Assembly: GCA_003150235.1 (NCBI GenBank)
Contig: QAMW01000036.1
Span: 1 to 64,000, forward strand
Length of the DNA: 64,000 nt
Direction of reading: 5' to 3'
Origin: Bacteroidales bacterium
GTDB lineage: Bacteria > Bacteroidota > Bacteroidia > Bacteroidales > Muribaculaceae
Below the pieces are notes generated by a model that was not told the origin of the DNA, ran no database searches, and saw only the letters and a list, made by a program, of their open reading frames with translations. Each line of letters begins with the position of its first letter. The first letter of the stretch is position 1. A program made the position numbers and the translations under genes. Of the stretch, positions 26,451-35,084 are shown in pieces.

Positions 26451-26555
26451 GCCTGATTGCCAGGCTAAAATCCCTATGCCAATGTAGTGGCTTGTGGAAG
26501 CAAGTCCGCGTCACGACAGATAATGGTTAAGACTCACCATCATGATACGGTAGGT

Positions 26556-27191
26556 TTATTCCTGGGTGAAGCCCTCTTTGACGAAAGATGCAATCTTGTC
26601 GGCGTGACGCTGTGCAGCCTCGCTCTCCTTCATTGCATTTTCAAGAGCGCGCAGGCGAGCCTTGGAAGCTGCATTCTCGCTCACGATGAAGAATGTCTGC
26701 AGCTCGAAAGTGCCGTCACCGTTGTCGCGGATGATAGAGTAGCTTTCTTCCATCTCACCCTTGATTTCTTTTTCCACGAGACGCTCGTAAGCACCATAGA
26801 AGTGGTCAAACTCATCGGCAGCCTCTGTGCCGTCGCCAGCCATGTCACTTACCACACGACCTTTGAGCGAGCTTCCCGCCTGCTGTGCGTAGGTTGTGCA
26901 GGCATTGTTGGTAGCCATCTGCTTACCGATGTTTTTTGATTTAAACTTAGAGGCAACGCCTACCACTTCCCTGCCATCTTCGCCGAGGGTGTTAAGTTTA
27001 TCGTAATGTTTCAGAAGAGCGACTTCGAGGGTGCGTGAGCTTGCAAAGAGCTTCCAGCCCTCTTTTTTGTACTCTTTCATCTTCTCTTTCTTTTCCTTGT
27101 TGAGTGCTTTTTCCAACTGTTTGTTGGTGTCGGCAGTTGCCATCGGAGCCATGAGGCAGACGGCGAGGAGCAGCATAATTAACTTTTTCAT
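26556..27191 (-). CDS. exported LPP20-like protein of unknown function
   Basis: A 211-residue protein with a signal peptide (MKKLIMLLLAVCLMAPMATA). A charged helical region follows (NKEKKEKMKEYKKEGWKLF). The pattern ACTTYAQQAGSSLKGRVVSD, then YSIIRDNGDGTFELQTFFIV, resembles LPP20/FlgT-like domains. It has no lipobox. It is the sixth gene of the CHASE2-caspase unit, 30 bp after the DUF4384 gene. Role unknown. Confidence 0.6.
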   Translation of the reverse strand: MKKLIMLLLAVCLMAPMATADTNKQLEKALNKEKKEKMKEYKKEGWKLFASSRTLEVALLKHYDKLNTLGEDGREVVGVASKFKSKNIGKQMATNNACTTYAQQAGSSLKGRVVSDMAGDGTEAADEFDHFYGAYERLVEKEIKGEMEESYSIIRDNGDGTFELQTFFIVSENAASKARLRALENAMKESEAAQRHADKIASFVKEGFTQE

Positions 27192-27221
27192 CTGAGTAAA
27201 ATTAAAGGTTAGTAAATGATT

Positions 27222-28094
27222 TTATTTCTTTATTTCAAGATTCATGATTTTGACTCCCATACGGGAATCAAATTTGCGGCATTTCACCAGCCACTTATTG
27301 AAGGAATCGTAAGAAAGCATACGCGGCAGATTGTCACCGGCGTAATTATCCACGACCTTGGAGAATGGTTGCGGCGAAAACACGACGTAGAGACGGTTAT
27401 GCTCCACATCTTCCTCCGCAGTCATGACAAGTTCGTCGACCTCGCCATGCTCCGGTTCGCCGGAAGGGGCATGGAAAAACAGATATTCCTTGTCATGCTT
27501 CACCTTCACCTGTCCCGTGACACTATTGGTGTAGGGTAGGAGGCTATAGACATTATTACTGTCATCGACAAGAAACGCCGCCACATAGCCATCGACCGGA
27601 CTTTTCAGGTAGAGATACATATCGTCGCCGGAACGGAAACGGGTGTCGGCATTTACAGTGCGTGTACCGTTGCGCAACACGCTTGCAACGAAATCCACAG
27701 CATCGTTGGATATTTCCTTTGCCTTTCCGGTGACTTTACAGGTCACAATATAATAGCCGTCGGAGTCGAGTTCGTAACTGTAATCCGGCTCCTTTACATC
27801 GGCAATCCACTCTCCCTTAAGCGCCGACTCGTTAAGCATGGAGAAATAGGTCGACTCGCCACGGTCAGACACCACATCGTGCTGATAGGTATCCTGCGTC
27901 ACGACCGTGCCGAACTTTTCGGCGAGTGCCTTGGCACGGGCACCGTTCAGTGCCGCACGCTCACAGTCGGCGCGCGACTCGGTCTTGCTCCCGTAGTAGG
28001 TGAACTCACCGGTCACGGTCACGATATCGGCTGCCTGCGCATATAGCACAAGCAGCAACGACGCCAGTGATGTCAAAACTCGTTTCAGTGTCAT
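27222..28094 (-). CDS. exported DUF4384 protein
   Basis: A 290-residue protein with a signal peptide ending AQA. The N-terminal domain (VTGEFTYYGSKTESRADCER, AALNGARAKALAEKFGTVV) looks like an LPP20/FlgT-N fold. The C-terminal DUF4384 domain (DDMYLYLKSPVDGYVAAFLV, NNVYSLLPY, LVMTAEEDVEHNRLYVVFS) is a beta-rich module frequently found with caspase-like or Ser/Thr-kinase proteins in bacteria. It starts two bases after the caspase gene stop, so co-translation is likely. Function unknown. Confidence 0.78.
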   Translation of the reverse strand: MTLKRVLTSLASLLLVLYAQAADIVTVTGEFTYYGSKTESRADCERAALNGARAKALAEKFGTVVTQDTYQHDVVSDRGESTYFSMLNESALKGEWIADVKEPDYSYELDSDGYYIVTCKVTGKAKEISNDAVDFVASVLRNGTRTVNADTRFRSGDDMYLYLKSPVDGYVAAFLVDDSNNVYSLLPYTNSVTGQVKVKHDKEYLFFHAPSGEPEHGEVDELVMTAEEDVEHNRLYVVFSPQPFSKVVDNYAGDNLPRMLSYDSFNKWLVKCRKFDSRMGVKIMNLEIKK

Positions 28095-28096
28095 AA

Positions 28097-30751
28097 TCAG
28101 TTACGCAATTTACGTTTAGACCATTCTTCAGCCATTTTTCCTGAGGTAGACACCTGAGGGGTCTGCGGCTTCTTGTTGACAATAGTCGACTGACGGCGTA
28201 CATTGTCAATCACATACTCACTTAACTCCTTGAGAGTGACGTTGCCTTTTGTCTCCTGAAGTTTTTTCAACACATAATATGTGAACAGACCGTGGTGCTT
28301 TTCCTTATAGGGCATTGCCGTCTCGTTGCCCGATGCGGCACTGAGAGTAAACATGTTGCCTTTGGGGGCAGTCTCCTTGGGCTTGATGGCGACACCACGT
28401 GCCGCAGTGAGTGTGCCTCCGGCACGGTTGCCCCCGGAGAAGCAGGCATCCATGAACACCATTACAGAGCGGGCGCCCATGTCGGCAAGGTCACTGTAAA
28501 GACGAGCAAGCGAGATACAGCTTTCCGAAACTGTAGCATCACCGTCTACAGGGAGCAGGAACGCGTCTTTTGTACCTTCGTCAGGCATACCGTGACCGGC
28601 ATAGTAGAACACAACATCGGCATTACCGTCAACCGATTTCACGACGTTGCGTATGTCAGCGATGGCACGGAGCATCTTTCCGAGAGTCGCATCCTTGTAG
28701 ACACGTATGTTTTCCTTCGGGATACCAAGCGTCAGGTTACAGTATTTGCTGAATGTCTCGCCGTCGTTAAGAGCGGCTTCAACACGCGGCACATTGGCGT
28801 AGGACTCGTTGGCTATGATAACGGCGAAAGTCGAGTTTGCGGGCTTGTTATTGTACGGAATGTTTTCATCCACATCCGATGTACCAGCCGGAGCGGAGGT
28901 TACCGCTACGCCACCGGAGCCAGCCGGAGCCGGGGTGATGGATATGCCCGCAAGGTCAACCGGGGGGATATAATAGTCAATACCATCGGTCTTGTTGTAG
29001 GTATATTCTTTTCCGTGGGGAGTCACAAAGGTGATACCTGCAATCTTCACTTCATTGTTTTCGATGTAATATCTGGGGTTCTTGAAGTGTACACCCTTCC
29101 AACTTGACTTGAATGACTCAGCCTCGCTGTTCTCGGCAGGGACATTCAGGATGATAGGACCGTAATCGGACAGAATCATGTAAGTCTCGTTGTCGGCATC
29201 GTAAGGTTCAAGAGTGAAGTCGGTGAGGCGGAGTTTCTTGCCATAGGCAGCGAGATATTCATCCTGTGCCTTGCGTGACAGGCGTTCATACTCCTGACGC
29301 AGTGTAAGCTCATTGACGCGCTTGACGTAATCGTCGTTTTTCTCAAACTCACCTTTTTTCGCCCACTCGTTGAGATGCTTCTCCACGTAACTTTTGGCAA
29401 AGTCGGAATATAGCGGGGCATTGTTTTTAATCATGTCACCGCCGTTTTTGCCGGAACCGGCGAAGTTAGGGGCATCGCCTGCATTTGCCGTGATGAGTCC
29501 CGGCATACTCTTTTCAGCCACCGGGGTGTCACCCAGAGCGCGGATACGGGTGTTGACGGTCTCGAATTTCTCCTTGTTGCCAAGACATCCATAGCTTACG
29601 GCAAGAGCCTTAAGATATTTGAGTGAAGTAGGGTCGTTTGCCACGACTTCCTCCAGTTTCATCGCCGCCGCATCGAAATATGTGTCGGACTGGCGACTGT
29701 TTTTCTTAGCCGTCTTTTCATCTTCCTCATATATAGCCTTGTTGTAGAAGTCGACACCGAGATTATAGTAGCATAGGGCGATATGGCGAGCCACGCCGAG
29801 ATTATCGGGTCGCAATTCCTCAAGCTTGCGATATACATCAAGCGCTTTCTGATAAGCCTGCTGGTCCTCATAAAGTTTGCCCTGTATATTCAGAAGCTGC
29901 TCGTCGAGAGGCTTCTGGAAAAGAGCCTTGTCGAGGAACGGCTGCAAAAGCTCAGAATGACCGCCGTCGATACACCCCTGGATGGCTATAAGCATAAGGT
30001 TGTAATTGTCGGGATAGAGGGCAAGCGCCTCTCCCATCGACTTGATCGCCTTGTCGTATTTACCGGTATTTATACAAGCCTGTCCAAGGAAGAGATAAAT
30101 CTGTTCACGCGATTTGCTGTCGCCGGTCGACAGATAACGGTCGAAATAGTCTATAGCCTTGTTGAAATCTTTTGCATTGTAAGCGCCCGATGCTGCAATA
30201 TATATGATTGCCGGGTAGGCGCTGTTACGCGGAAACTCCTCGCCTTTAAACGCCTCCATCATGTGAGTGTCGACAAAAGCCTGTGCAAACTGAGTCAGCA
30301 TAGCCTGGTCACCCAACCCCGAGTAATAGAAGGCTCCCGCCTCAAGGTCTTTGTTGATATCGCGGAGCATGCTCTTGCACTGTTCCCATTGAGGAGAATC
30401 CTTAGGCGCGAGCTGCATGGCGTCAAGACATGTGCTGTAGCAGTCAAATGCGGTGGCATATATCTCTTTTTCAGGCTGGTTTTCATATTTCTGCCATTTT
30501 AGATGCTTATACAGGTCGGCAGCTTTCTGTACAGTGTTGTCAATAGCCGCCTGCTTCATGCTGTCGCTGTTGACGAGCGAGATACCCTGCATCATGTCAT
30601 CGTCGGGGACAAGTGTGCCGAGATTCATCATGCCGGGGTCGCCGGAAAGAGAAGGAGTCATAGGCGCATCGTCGTTGACAGCCAGGAGGGTTGTAGCCGC
30701 TCCTGCTGTCAATAACGCTGCAATGTTAATTTTAATCCAATTTATGTTCAT
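28097..30751 (-). CDS. exported TPR-caspase family protease
   Basis: An 884-residue protein. The N-terminus (INWIKINIAALLTAGAATTL) reads as a signal peptide, so the protein should reach the periplasm. Residues of about 60-400 hold TPR repeats (for example YDKAIKSMGEALALYPDNYN, then AYQKALDVYRKLEELRPDNL). A linker and a glycine/alanine-rich stretch follow. The peptidase C14 domain spans about 638-870, with the catalytic dyad His720 (YYAGHG) and Cys770 (MDACFSGG) both present. Target specificity and activation are unknown; an Asp-rich pocket cannot be judged from sequence. The TPR part probably recruits partners or substrates from the same operon. Confidence 0.88.
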   Translation of the reverse strand: MNINWIKINIAALLTAGAATTLLAVNDDAPMTPSLSGDPGMMNLGTLVPDDDMMQGISLVNSDSMKQAAIDNTVQKAADLYKHLKWQKYENQPEKEIYATAFDCYSTCLDAMQLAPKDSPQWEQCKSMLRDINKDLEAGAFYYSGLGDQAMLTQFAQAFVDTHMMEAFKGEEFPRNSAYPAIIYIAASGAYNAKDFNKAIDYFDRYLSTGDSKSREQIYLFLGQACINTGKYDKAIKSMGEALALYPDNYNLMLIAIQGCIDGGHSELLQPFLDKALFQKPLDEQLLNIQGKLYEDQQAYQKALDVYRKLEELRPDNLGVARHIALCYYNLGVDFYNKAIYEEDEKTAKKNSRQSDTYFDAAAMKLEEVVANDPTSLKYLKALAVSYGCLGNKEKFETVNTRIRALGDTPVAEKSMPGLITANAGDAPNFAGSGKNGGDMIKNNAPLYSDFAKSYVEKHLNEWAKKGEFEKNDDYVKRVNELTLRQEYERLSRKAQDEYLAAYGKKLRLTDFTLEPYDADNETYMILSDYGPIILNVPAENSEAESFKSSWKGVHFKNPRYYIENNEVKIAGITFVTPHGKEYTYNKTDGIDYYIPPVDLAGISITPAPAGSGGVAVTSAPAGTSDVDENIPYNNKPANSTFAVIIANESYANVPRVEAALNDGETFSKYCNLTLGIPKENIRVYKDATLGKMLRAIADIRNVVKSVDGNADVVFYYAGHGMPDEGTKDAFLLPVDGDATVSESCISLARLYSDLADMGARSVMVFMDACFSGGNRAGGTLTAARGVAIKPKETAPKGNMFTLSAASGNETAMPYKEKHHGLFTYYVLKKLQETKGNVTLKELSEYVIDNVRRQSTIVNKKPQTPQVSTSGKMAEEWSKRKLRN

Positions 30752-30781
30752 ATAGTATAAAGATTGATCTCAGTCAGTGCG

Positions 30782-32890
30782 TTAAAACGCATCGATAAAT
30801 GTAAACTCGGTCGTGATACGACGGAACTCACCCCCTTTATCCTCAGACACGGTGATATAGTAGTTGTAGTCAGACTTCATGTTTTTCAGATTATCAACAT
30901 TCTTTTCAAGGTAATCCTTGACACCGACGGCGCGGATGAATGCAAGCTGTTCATTCTGCTTGATGCCATCCTTGGTGTTGACGCTAATACCGGAAAGCTG
31001 TCCGTTCTGATATACAGGTTCGTTGTCAAAGTCACCGTATGCACCGTCGTAAGCGATTCCCCGCACGATCGGCGAGCCGTCGGCAGTACCTGAAATCTTC
31101 ACGTTAAGTTTCTTGCCGTCTTTCACATACTGCGAAAGGTCGTTTTCAAACGCCTGCTTCACAATGGATAGCATTGACTTGGCTGCTCCCGACTCTTCCA
31201 CGTGGTATTTTCCCGGTGCGAAATCCTCATGCACGGAGAAATCAGGCTCAACCTGATAAGAGAACTTAACCACATAGTTGAGAATCTTCTCGCCATTGGC
31301 ATCGAAGTCAGACACGACGCGTGAATCGACCGTAATATTTGTATGGTCGGAAATCACGTTCTGCATCTTCGCCTCGTCGACCACCTTCTGCTTGAGTTCC
31401 TGGAGACGCATCTCCTCCATCTGCTGTTGCTGGATAATCTCGATTGACACTACATTGTCATCACCATCCATAAATGAAAGAGGCTTGCGGTCAAGATTGT
31501 CGTAGATATAGGTCTCGCCGTCGTTGCGGTTGAAAATCTTGGCATAGATAATCTCGAAGTTATCGTTTTCCATGACACCATATCTCACATCCTGAAATTC
31601 GAGGGCATCGGCAGAGGTGAATGTAGTCACTTTTTCTTCCGGCACGGGGATATAGATGGTAGGCATGTTGGTGAATCCCACGGCAAGAATACTGTTGCTT
31701 CGGTCATACTTTCCAAGGCTTACCTCTGCCATGGAAAGGGGGTCGCCTGCGAGATTGGTAGAAATCTCTTCCTCAAACAACTTGCGTTGTTTAGCGCGAG
31801 ACTCGTCAGTGACACGGGCGCGGTACTCTTCCATTGTTTCACCCGGCATCATCTTCATCCACTCTTCCATGCGGAGATTTACCTCGTCGGAGATAAGTTT
31901 CGCATAGTAAGGTTCAAGCTTTGACATACGCTTTGCGTTTATCGCCTTTGCCGAGTTAAACGACAGAAGGGTGTTCTTACGGCTGTCGGGGATAAACAGA
32001 ATCTCTGACATCTCACCGTCGGGAACATCGACAAAGTCGCGGTCGGTGTCGTCAAGCAGATTTATGATAGTGATGATATTGGGAGATGTGGCAACGGCGA
32101 TATATTTGCCGTCGAAATTATAGGCACATGAAAGCGCGTTGCCGAGTTCATCGATAGTCTTCTTGATGAGGAAATTGCGGGTGTCGTAAATATTTAGCAC
32201 ACCATCGTCGGTAACCACTGCAAACTCGGTGTTATCGTCGTTGAACGCCATGTCGTTGACTCCTACGCCGAAATTCCAGTCTTTGCGGAGTTTTTTCTCC
32301 TCGAAGTTGTAGACCGCCACTTTAGTGCCGTCGGTTACTGCAAGATAGTAGCCATTGTTGCTCATCAACATTCCGGTTACCGTAAACGGAACCTGAATTG
32401 AACCGGTTTCCTGGAATTTTTTACCTTCAAAAATATGTATGCCGGTTTCGGAGGCTATAATGGTGTTTCGAGCATCGGGGGTGTACAATACGGCTGTGGG
32501 TGTGCCGATTTTCTTGTTGTTGAATTTGTACAGCTCGCTGTCCACATTGTTCAGGTCGTAGACAGAGACATGCGGTTTTGCTTTCTCGGTAGTCAGCACC
32601 ATGAGGTTGATACCGGCAGGATTAATCACCACGTCGTTAATCACATTCTTCTTCGATAGAGTGAAGATAGGGCTTTTACGGCATGTGAACAGGCTGTTGT
32701 CGTCAAAACCATATATGGCAAGCGAATATTTTGCCAGTCCCTTCGGGGTGTTTACCTGTGGAAACTTGTACTCGCTTCGTGTCGTGGGCTTCGCCTCCGA
32801 TGCGTTGTCATCAGCCGACACGACCGGTGATGCGCCGAGCATCATCGACAGCGAGAGCAGTGCGGTTAGTGTTTTCTTTCCTGATAGCAT
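30782..32890 (-). CDS. exported beta-propeller protein with OmpA-like C-terminus
   Basis: A 702-residue protein with a signal peptide (LTALLSLSMMLGASPVVSA). Residues of about 60-320 contain WD40/YVTN-like blades (VSVYDLNNVDSELYKF, NDMAFNDDNTEFAVVTDDGV, CAYNFDGKYIAVATSPNI). A helical middle includes a QQQQMEEMRLQELKQKV coiled coil. The last 130 residues (KLNVKISGTADGSPIV, then NEQLAFIRAVGVKDYLEKNV and a GGEFRRITTEFTF end) resemble an OmpA-type peptidoglycan-binding fold, with weak motif conservation. It sits between the FecR-like and caspase genes. Likely a periplasmic scaffold; inferred only. Confidence 0.65.
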   Translation of the reverse strand: MLSGKKTLTALLSLSMMLGASPVVSADDNASEAKPTTRSEYKFPQVNTPKGLAKYSLAIYGFDDNSLFTCRKSPIFTLSKKNVINDVVINPAGINLMVLTTEKAKPHVSVYDLNNVDSELYKFNNKKIGTPTAVLYTPDARNTIIASETGIHIFEGKKFQETGSIQVPFTVTGMLMSNNGYYLAVTDGTKVAVYNFEEKKLRKDWNFGVGVNDMAFNDDNTEFAVVTDDGVLNIYDTRNFLIKKTIDELGNALSCAYNFDGKYIAVATSPNIITIINLLDDTDRDFVDVPDGEMSEILFIPDSRKNTLLSFNSAKAINAKRMSKLEPYYAKLISDEVNLRMEEWMKMMPGETMEEYRARVTDESRAKQRKLFEEEISTNLAGDPLSMAEVSLGKYDRSNSILAVGFTNMPTIYIPVPEEKVTTFTSADALEFQDVRYGVMENDNFEIIYAKIFNRNDGETYIYDNLDRKPLSFMDGDDNVVSIEIIQQQQMEEMRLQELKQKVVDEAKMQNVISDHTNITVDSRVVSDFDANGEKILNYVVKFSYQVEPDFSVHEDFAPGKYHVEESGAAKSMLSIVKQAFENDLSQYVKDGKKLNVKISGTADGSPIVRGIAYDGAYGDFDNEPVYQNGQLSGISVNTKDGIKQNEQLAFIRAVGVKDYLEKNVDNLKNMKSDYNYYITVSEDKGGEFRRITTEFTFIDAF

Positions 32891-32928
32891 AGTTAAATAT
32901 GATAAGTATTGGTTAATAATTTTTCCGT

Positions 32929-33771
32929 TTAAAGAGCCCTTAGATATACGGGCAGATGATTGTCGGATGACACGATGGCATCTTCACGCATAAGGGACTC
33001 AACATTGTCAATCAACTCGTCGATGTCAAAGTAACAGTGAGTCATTATCAGAATATGTTTCCCGCCGGTCTTCAAGCCTTTAGTCTGGCTTCGCACAATA
33101 GACTGGTCGGTAAGCACGACATAATTGCCTGTAGGCTGTCCCAGTTCTGAAATCTCGACTTTCTTTTCTTCGGGAATGATGCGCAACACATTGAAATACA
33201 CCGGAAAAGACATAGTATTTTCCAACATGAACTTAAGCCCAGAACCGTTTATGGGTGCATGAAGGAGATTGACCGGGAAATCGCCCTTTTCGAGGGCATC
33301 GCGGTCTTTAAGCGCATTGTAGACACTTGCGCTGAGTTTCTTTATATCAACCTGGAGATTGTCGGCTTCGGGGTCGTAGGTTTCCATCGAGCGTCGTACC
33401 ATGCCTTTTTCCACATATACACGGTCATCGCCGTTGGTCGATGATTTCCCGAAGCGAATCTTGTCGTGTATAGCGGCACGATTGTCGGTAGCCTGCTCCC
33501 TGGCATCAATCATTATGCGCGTGGTCGTGAAATTGCCTTTTCCCGTGGAGCGGAATATCTGGGAGTTCATCGAGTTCAGGATTTCCACCCCGCTGTTGTC
33601 ACCGATATTGAACTGGTCGGTGGCATTTAATTTCATGCCTTTTTCAATAGTTACCGGTTTTCCTCCGCGCTGCAAAGTGACATCCCCGAAATAGTCATAC
33701 AGGGAGTATTGGGCTGTAACGTCAAGTGTCACCGCCATCAGCAGCAATATTAGAGTAGCAATCTTTTTCAT
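32929..33771 (-). CDS. exported FecR-like protein
   Basis: A 280-residue protein with a signal peptide (MKKIATLILLLMAVTLDVTA). The segment GDVTLQRGGKPVTIEKGMKL then NIGDNSGVEILNSMNSQIF matches the beginning of a FecR-type beta-sandwich domain. The C-terminal half is unlike known families to me. Its ATG overlaps the CHASE2 stop by four bases, so the two are coupled. Unlike classical FecR it lacks an anti-sigma N-terminal segment. Confidence 0.6.
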   Translation of the reverse strand: MKKIATLILLLMAVTLDVTAQYSLYDYFGDVTLQRGGKPVTIEKGMKLNATDQFNIGDNSGVEILNSMNSQIFRSTGKGNFTTTRIMIDAREQATDNRAAIHDKIRFGKSSTNGDDRVYVEKGMVRRSMETYDPEADNLQVDIKKLSASVYNALKDRDALEKGDFPVNLLHAPINGSGLKFMLENTMSFPVYFNVLRIIPEEKKVEISELGQPTGNYVVLTDQSIVRSQTKGLKTGGKHILIMTHCYFDIDELIDNVESLMREDAIVSSDNHLPVYLRAL

Positions 33772-34961
33772 CTGATATAGATATTATTAGCTTTAGATTT
33801 ATCAGGTTTAGCAAATAGTCCTGCAATCCAACGGAAAATTGTAGTGAAACCAATCCAGATATCGCAGGCGAAGAGTCCGAAGGTGAGCATCAGCAATGTG
33901 TAGGAGAAATTGATTATCACGTCGTGTTCGATGAAGAAGTAATAACCAATCCTGATTGAGAGATAGAGCAGTCCTACCTGGATGATACGGAGAAGCAGTC
34001 CTTTTATTCCAAGGTTTAAAGAAAGACTCAGCAGAATCACGACGAAGCAGCTGATGAAAGCTATAGCCCAGTTGGCGTATTTGTGCAACTGGTAGAAATA
34101 GCTTCCCGACAGTATGGTCGCGGTTGCATGGGCATGAATCAATATTCCGGGCATCGAGGCTGTCACAGGGGTTGCATGAATGTCGCCCGGGTCGCCTATC
34201 GCACCAATCATCACTATCTTGTCGCTTAATTCCTCTGCATGTTGAATAAGATTGTCGGGTGTAAATGTCTTGAATATACGCGAATAGTAGCGTATGGTCT
34301 CATATTCGTTGCCGCGCGCCCTGAATATACCGGTATTGTGTGTGTCGGTGGAGTTCATCTCGCTTAGCGCAAGCGCGAATGACGGGATGTCTTCTCCGTC
34401 TTCACCGGTATAGTCGGGGCGAAATTCACGGATAGTCCTGTTAGTGTGTTGTGTAGGGAAATTTATCGCGCCTATCTGTACATCTCCAAGGCTGTCGGTA
34501 AAATAAGTCTGTTCGTCGATGGTAAAGCGATCGGTGCCGGGGGCTTTCTTGACTGCTACGGCAAGAACGATATTGGGGCAATTTCTGACTGCCTCAATCA
34601 ATCGCTCATCGCCTTCGCGCGGGTCGCTGAAAAGCACGTCAAGTCCTACCGCACGGGGACCGCAAAGTGCTATCGTCTCGAGAATTTCCGCAATTCCATC
34701 ACGGTCGCTCTCAGCGATGTCGACCACCACGATATTGCTGTCGAGAGTGGCGACATGGCGGCTGTCGGCAACCTTGTTGTAGAAATCGTTAATGGTGAAA
34801 TCGTTTCCGTCAGAGGATGACAAGAGTGAGGCAGCCGAAAACGAGAACGGTTGCATCAGTATAAAAGACAGGGCAAACGCGAGGAGGGTTATTCCAAGCG
34901 CCTTCAGTAGCCGGGTCTTTATTTTAGGATGGTTGTCATTAAATTTAGGTATAAGTAGCAC
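33768..34961 (-). CDS. CHASE2 domain membrane sensor without effector domain
   Basis: A 397-residue protein. One membrane helix (ALGITLLAFALSFILMQPFS) near residue 20 precedes the extracytoplasmic CHASE2 domain (about 70-285; IVVVDIAESDRDGIAEILE, CGPRAVGLDVLFSDPREGDE, SDKIVMIGAIGDPGDIHATP). Three or four membrane helices follow (about 290-385). There is no kinase, cyclase or other output domain, only a short basic tail. CHASE2 is a known input module for unidentified ligands. First gene of the caspase unit, with a TATATTTG promoter box 35 bp upstream. Confidence 0.85.
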   Translation of the reverse strand: MLLIPKFNDNHPKIKTRLLKALGITLLAFALSFILMQPFSFSAASLLSSSDGNDFTINDFYNKVADSRHVATLDSNIVVVDIAESDRDGIAEILETIALCGPRAVGLDVLFSDPREGDERLIEAVRNCPNIVLAVAVKKAPGTDRFTIDEQTYFTDSLGDVQIGAINFPTQHTNRTIREFRPDYTGEDGEDIPSFALALSEMNSTDTHNTGIFRARGNEYETIRYYSRIFKTFTPDNLIQHAEELSDKIVMIGAIGDPGDIHATPVTASMPGILIHAHATATILSGSYFYQLHKYANWAIAFISCFVVILLSLSLNLGIKGLLLRIIQVGLLYLSIRIGYYFFIEHDVIINFSYTLLMLTFGLFACDIWIGFTTIFRWIAGLFAKPDKSKANNIYIR

Positions 34962-34996
34962 TGCACGGAGACCGAAGTCTATTATGTTATATTTTG

Positions 34997-35004
34997 CAAA
35001 TATA
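34997..35004 (-). promoter_or_regulatory. TAnnTTTG promoter box of the CHASE2-caspase unit
   Basis: TATATTTG on the minus strand lies 35 bp before the CHASE2 ATG, with a TTG 17 bp further upstream (shorter than the usual spacing). Confidence 0.5.
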
Positions 35005-35084
35005 ACAATAATTTCCTAATACAATGCTTTTTAATGCCTAAATGTTGGATTTGTAAAAAAATATTTTGTCGCCTCCGATTGGAA

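Noticed and set aside
26221..26487. Open frame within the 26.3 kb repeat (also 16510-16743 and 55849-56076)
   Set aside because: These are translations of the hairpin repeat and recur in several frames in other copies; not genes.
28292..29107. A 271-codon frame antisense to the caspase gene
   Set aside because: It overlaps the catalytic domain completely and shows no family signature.
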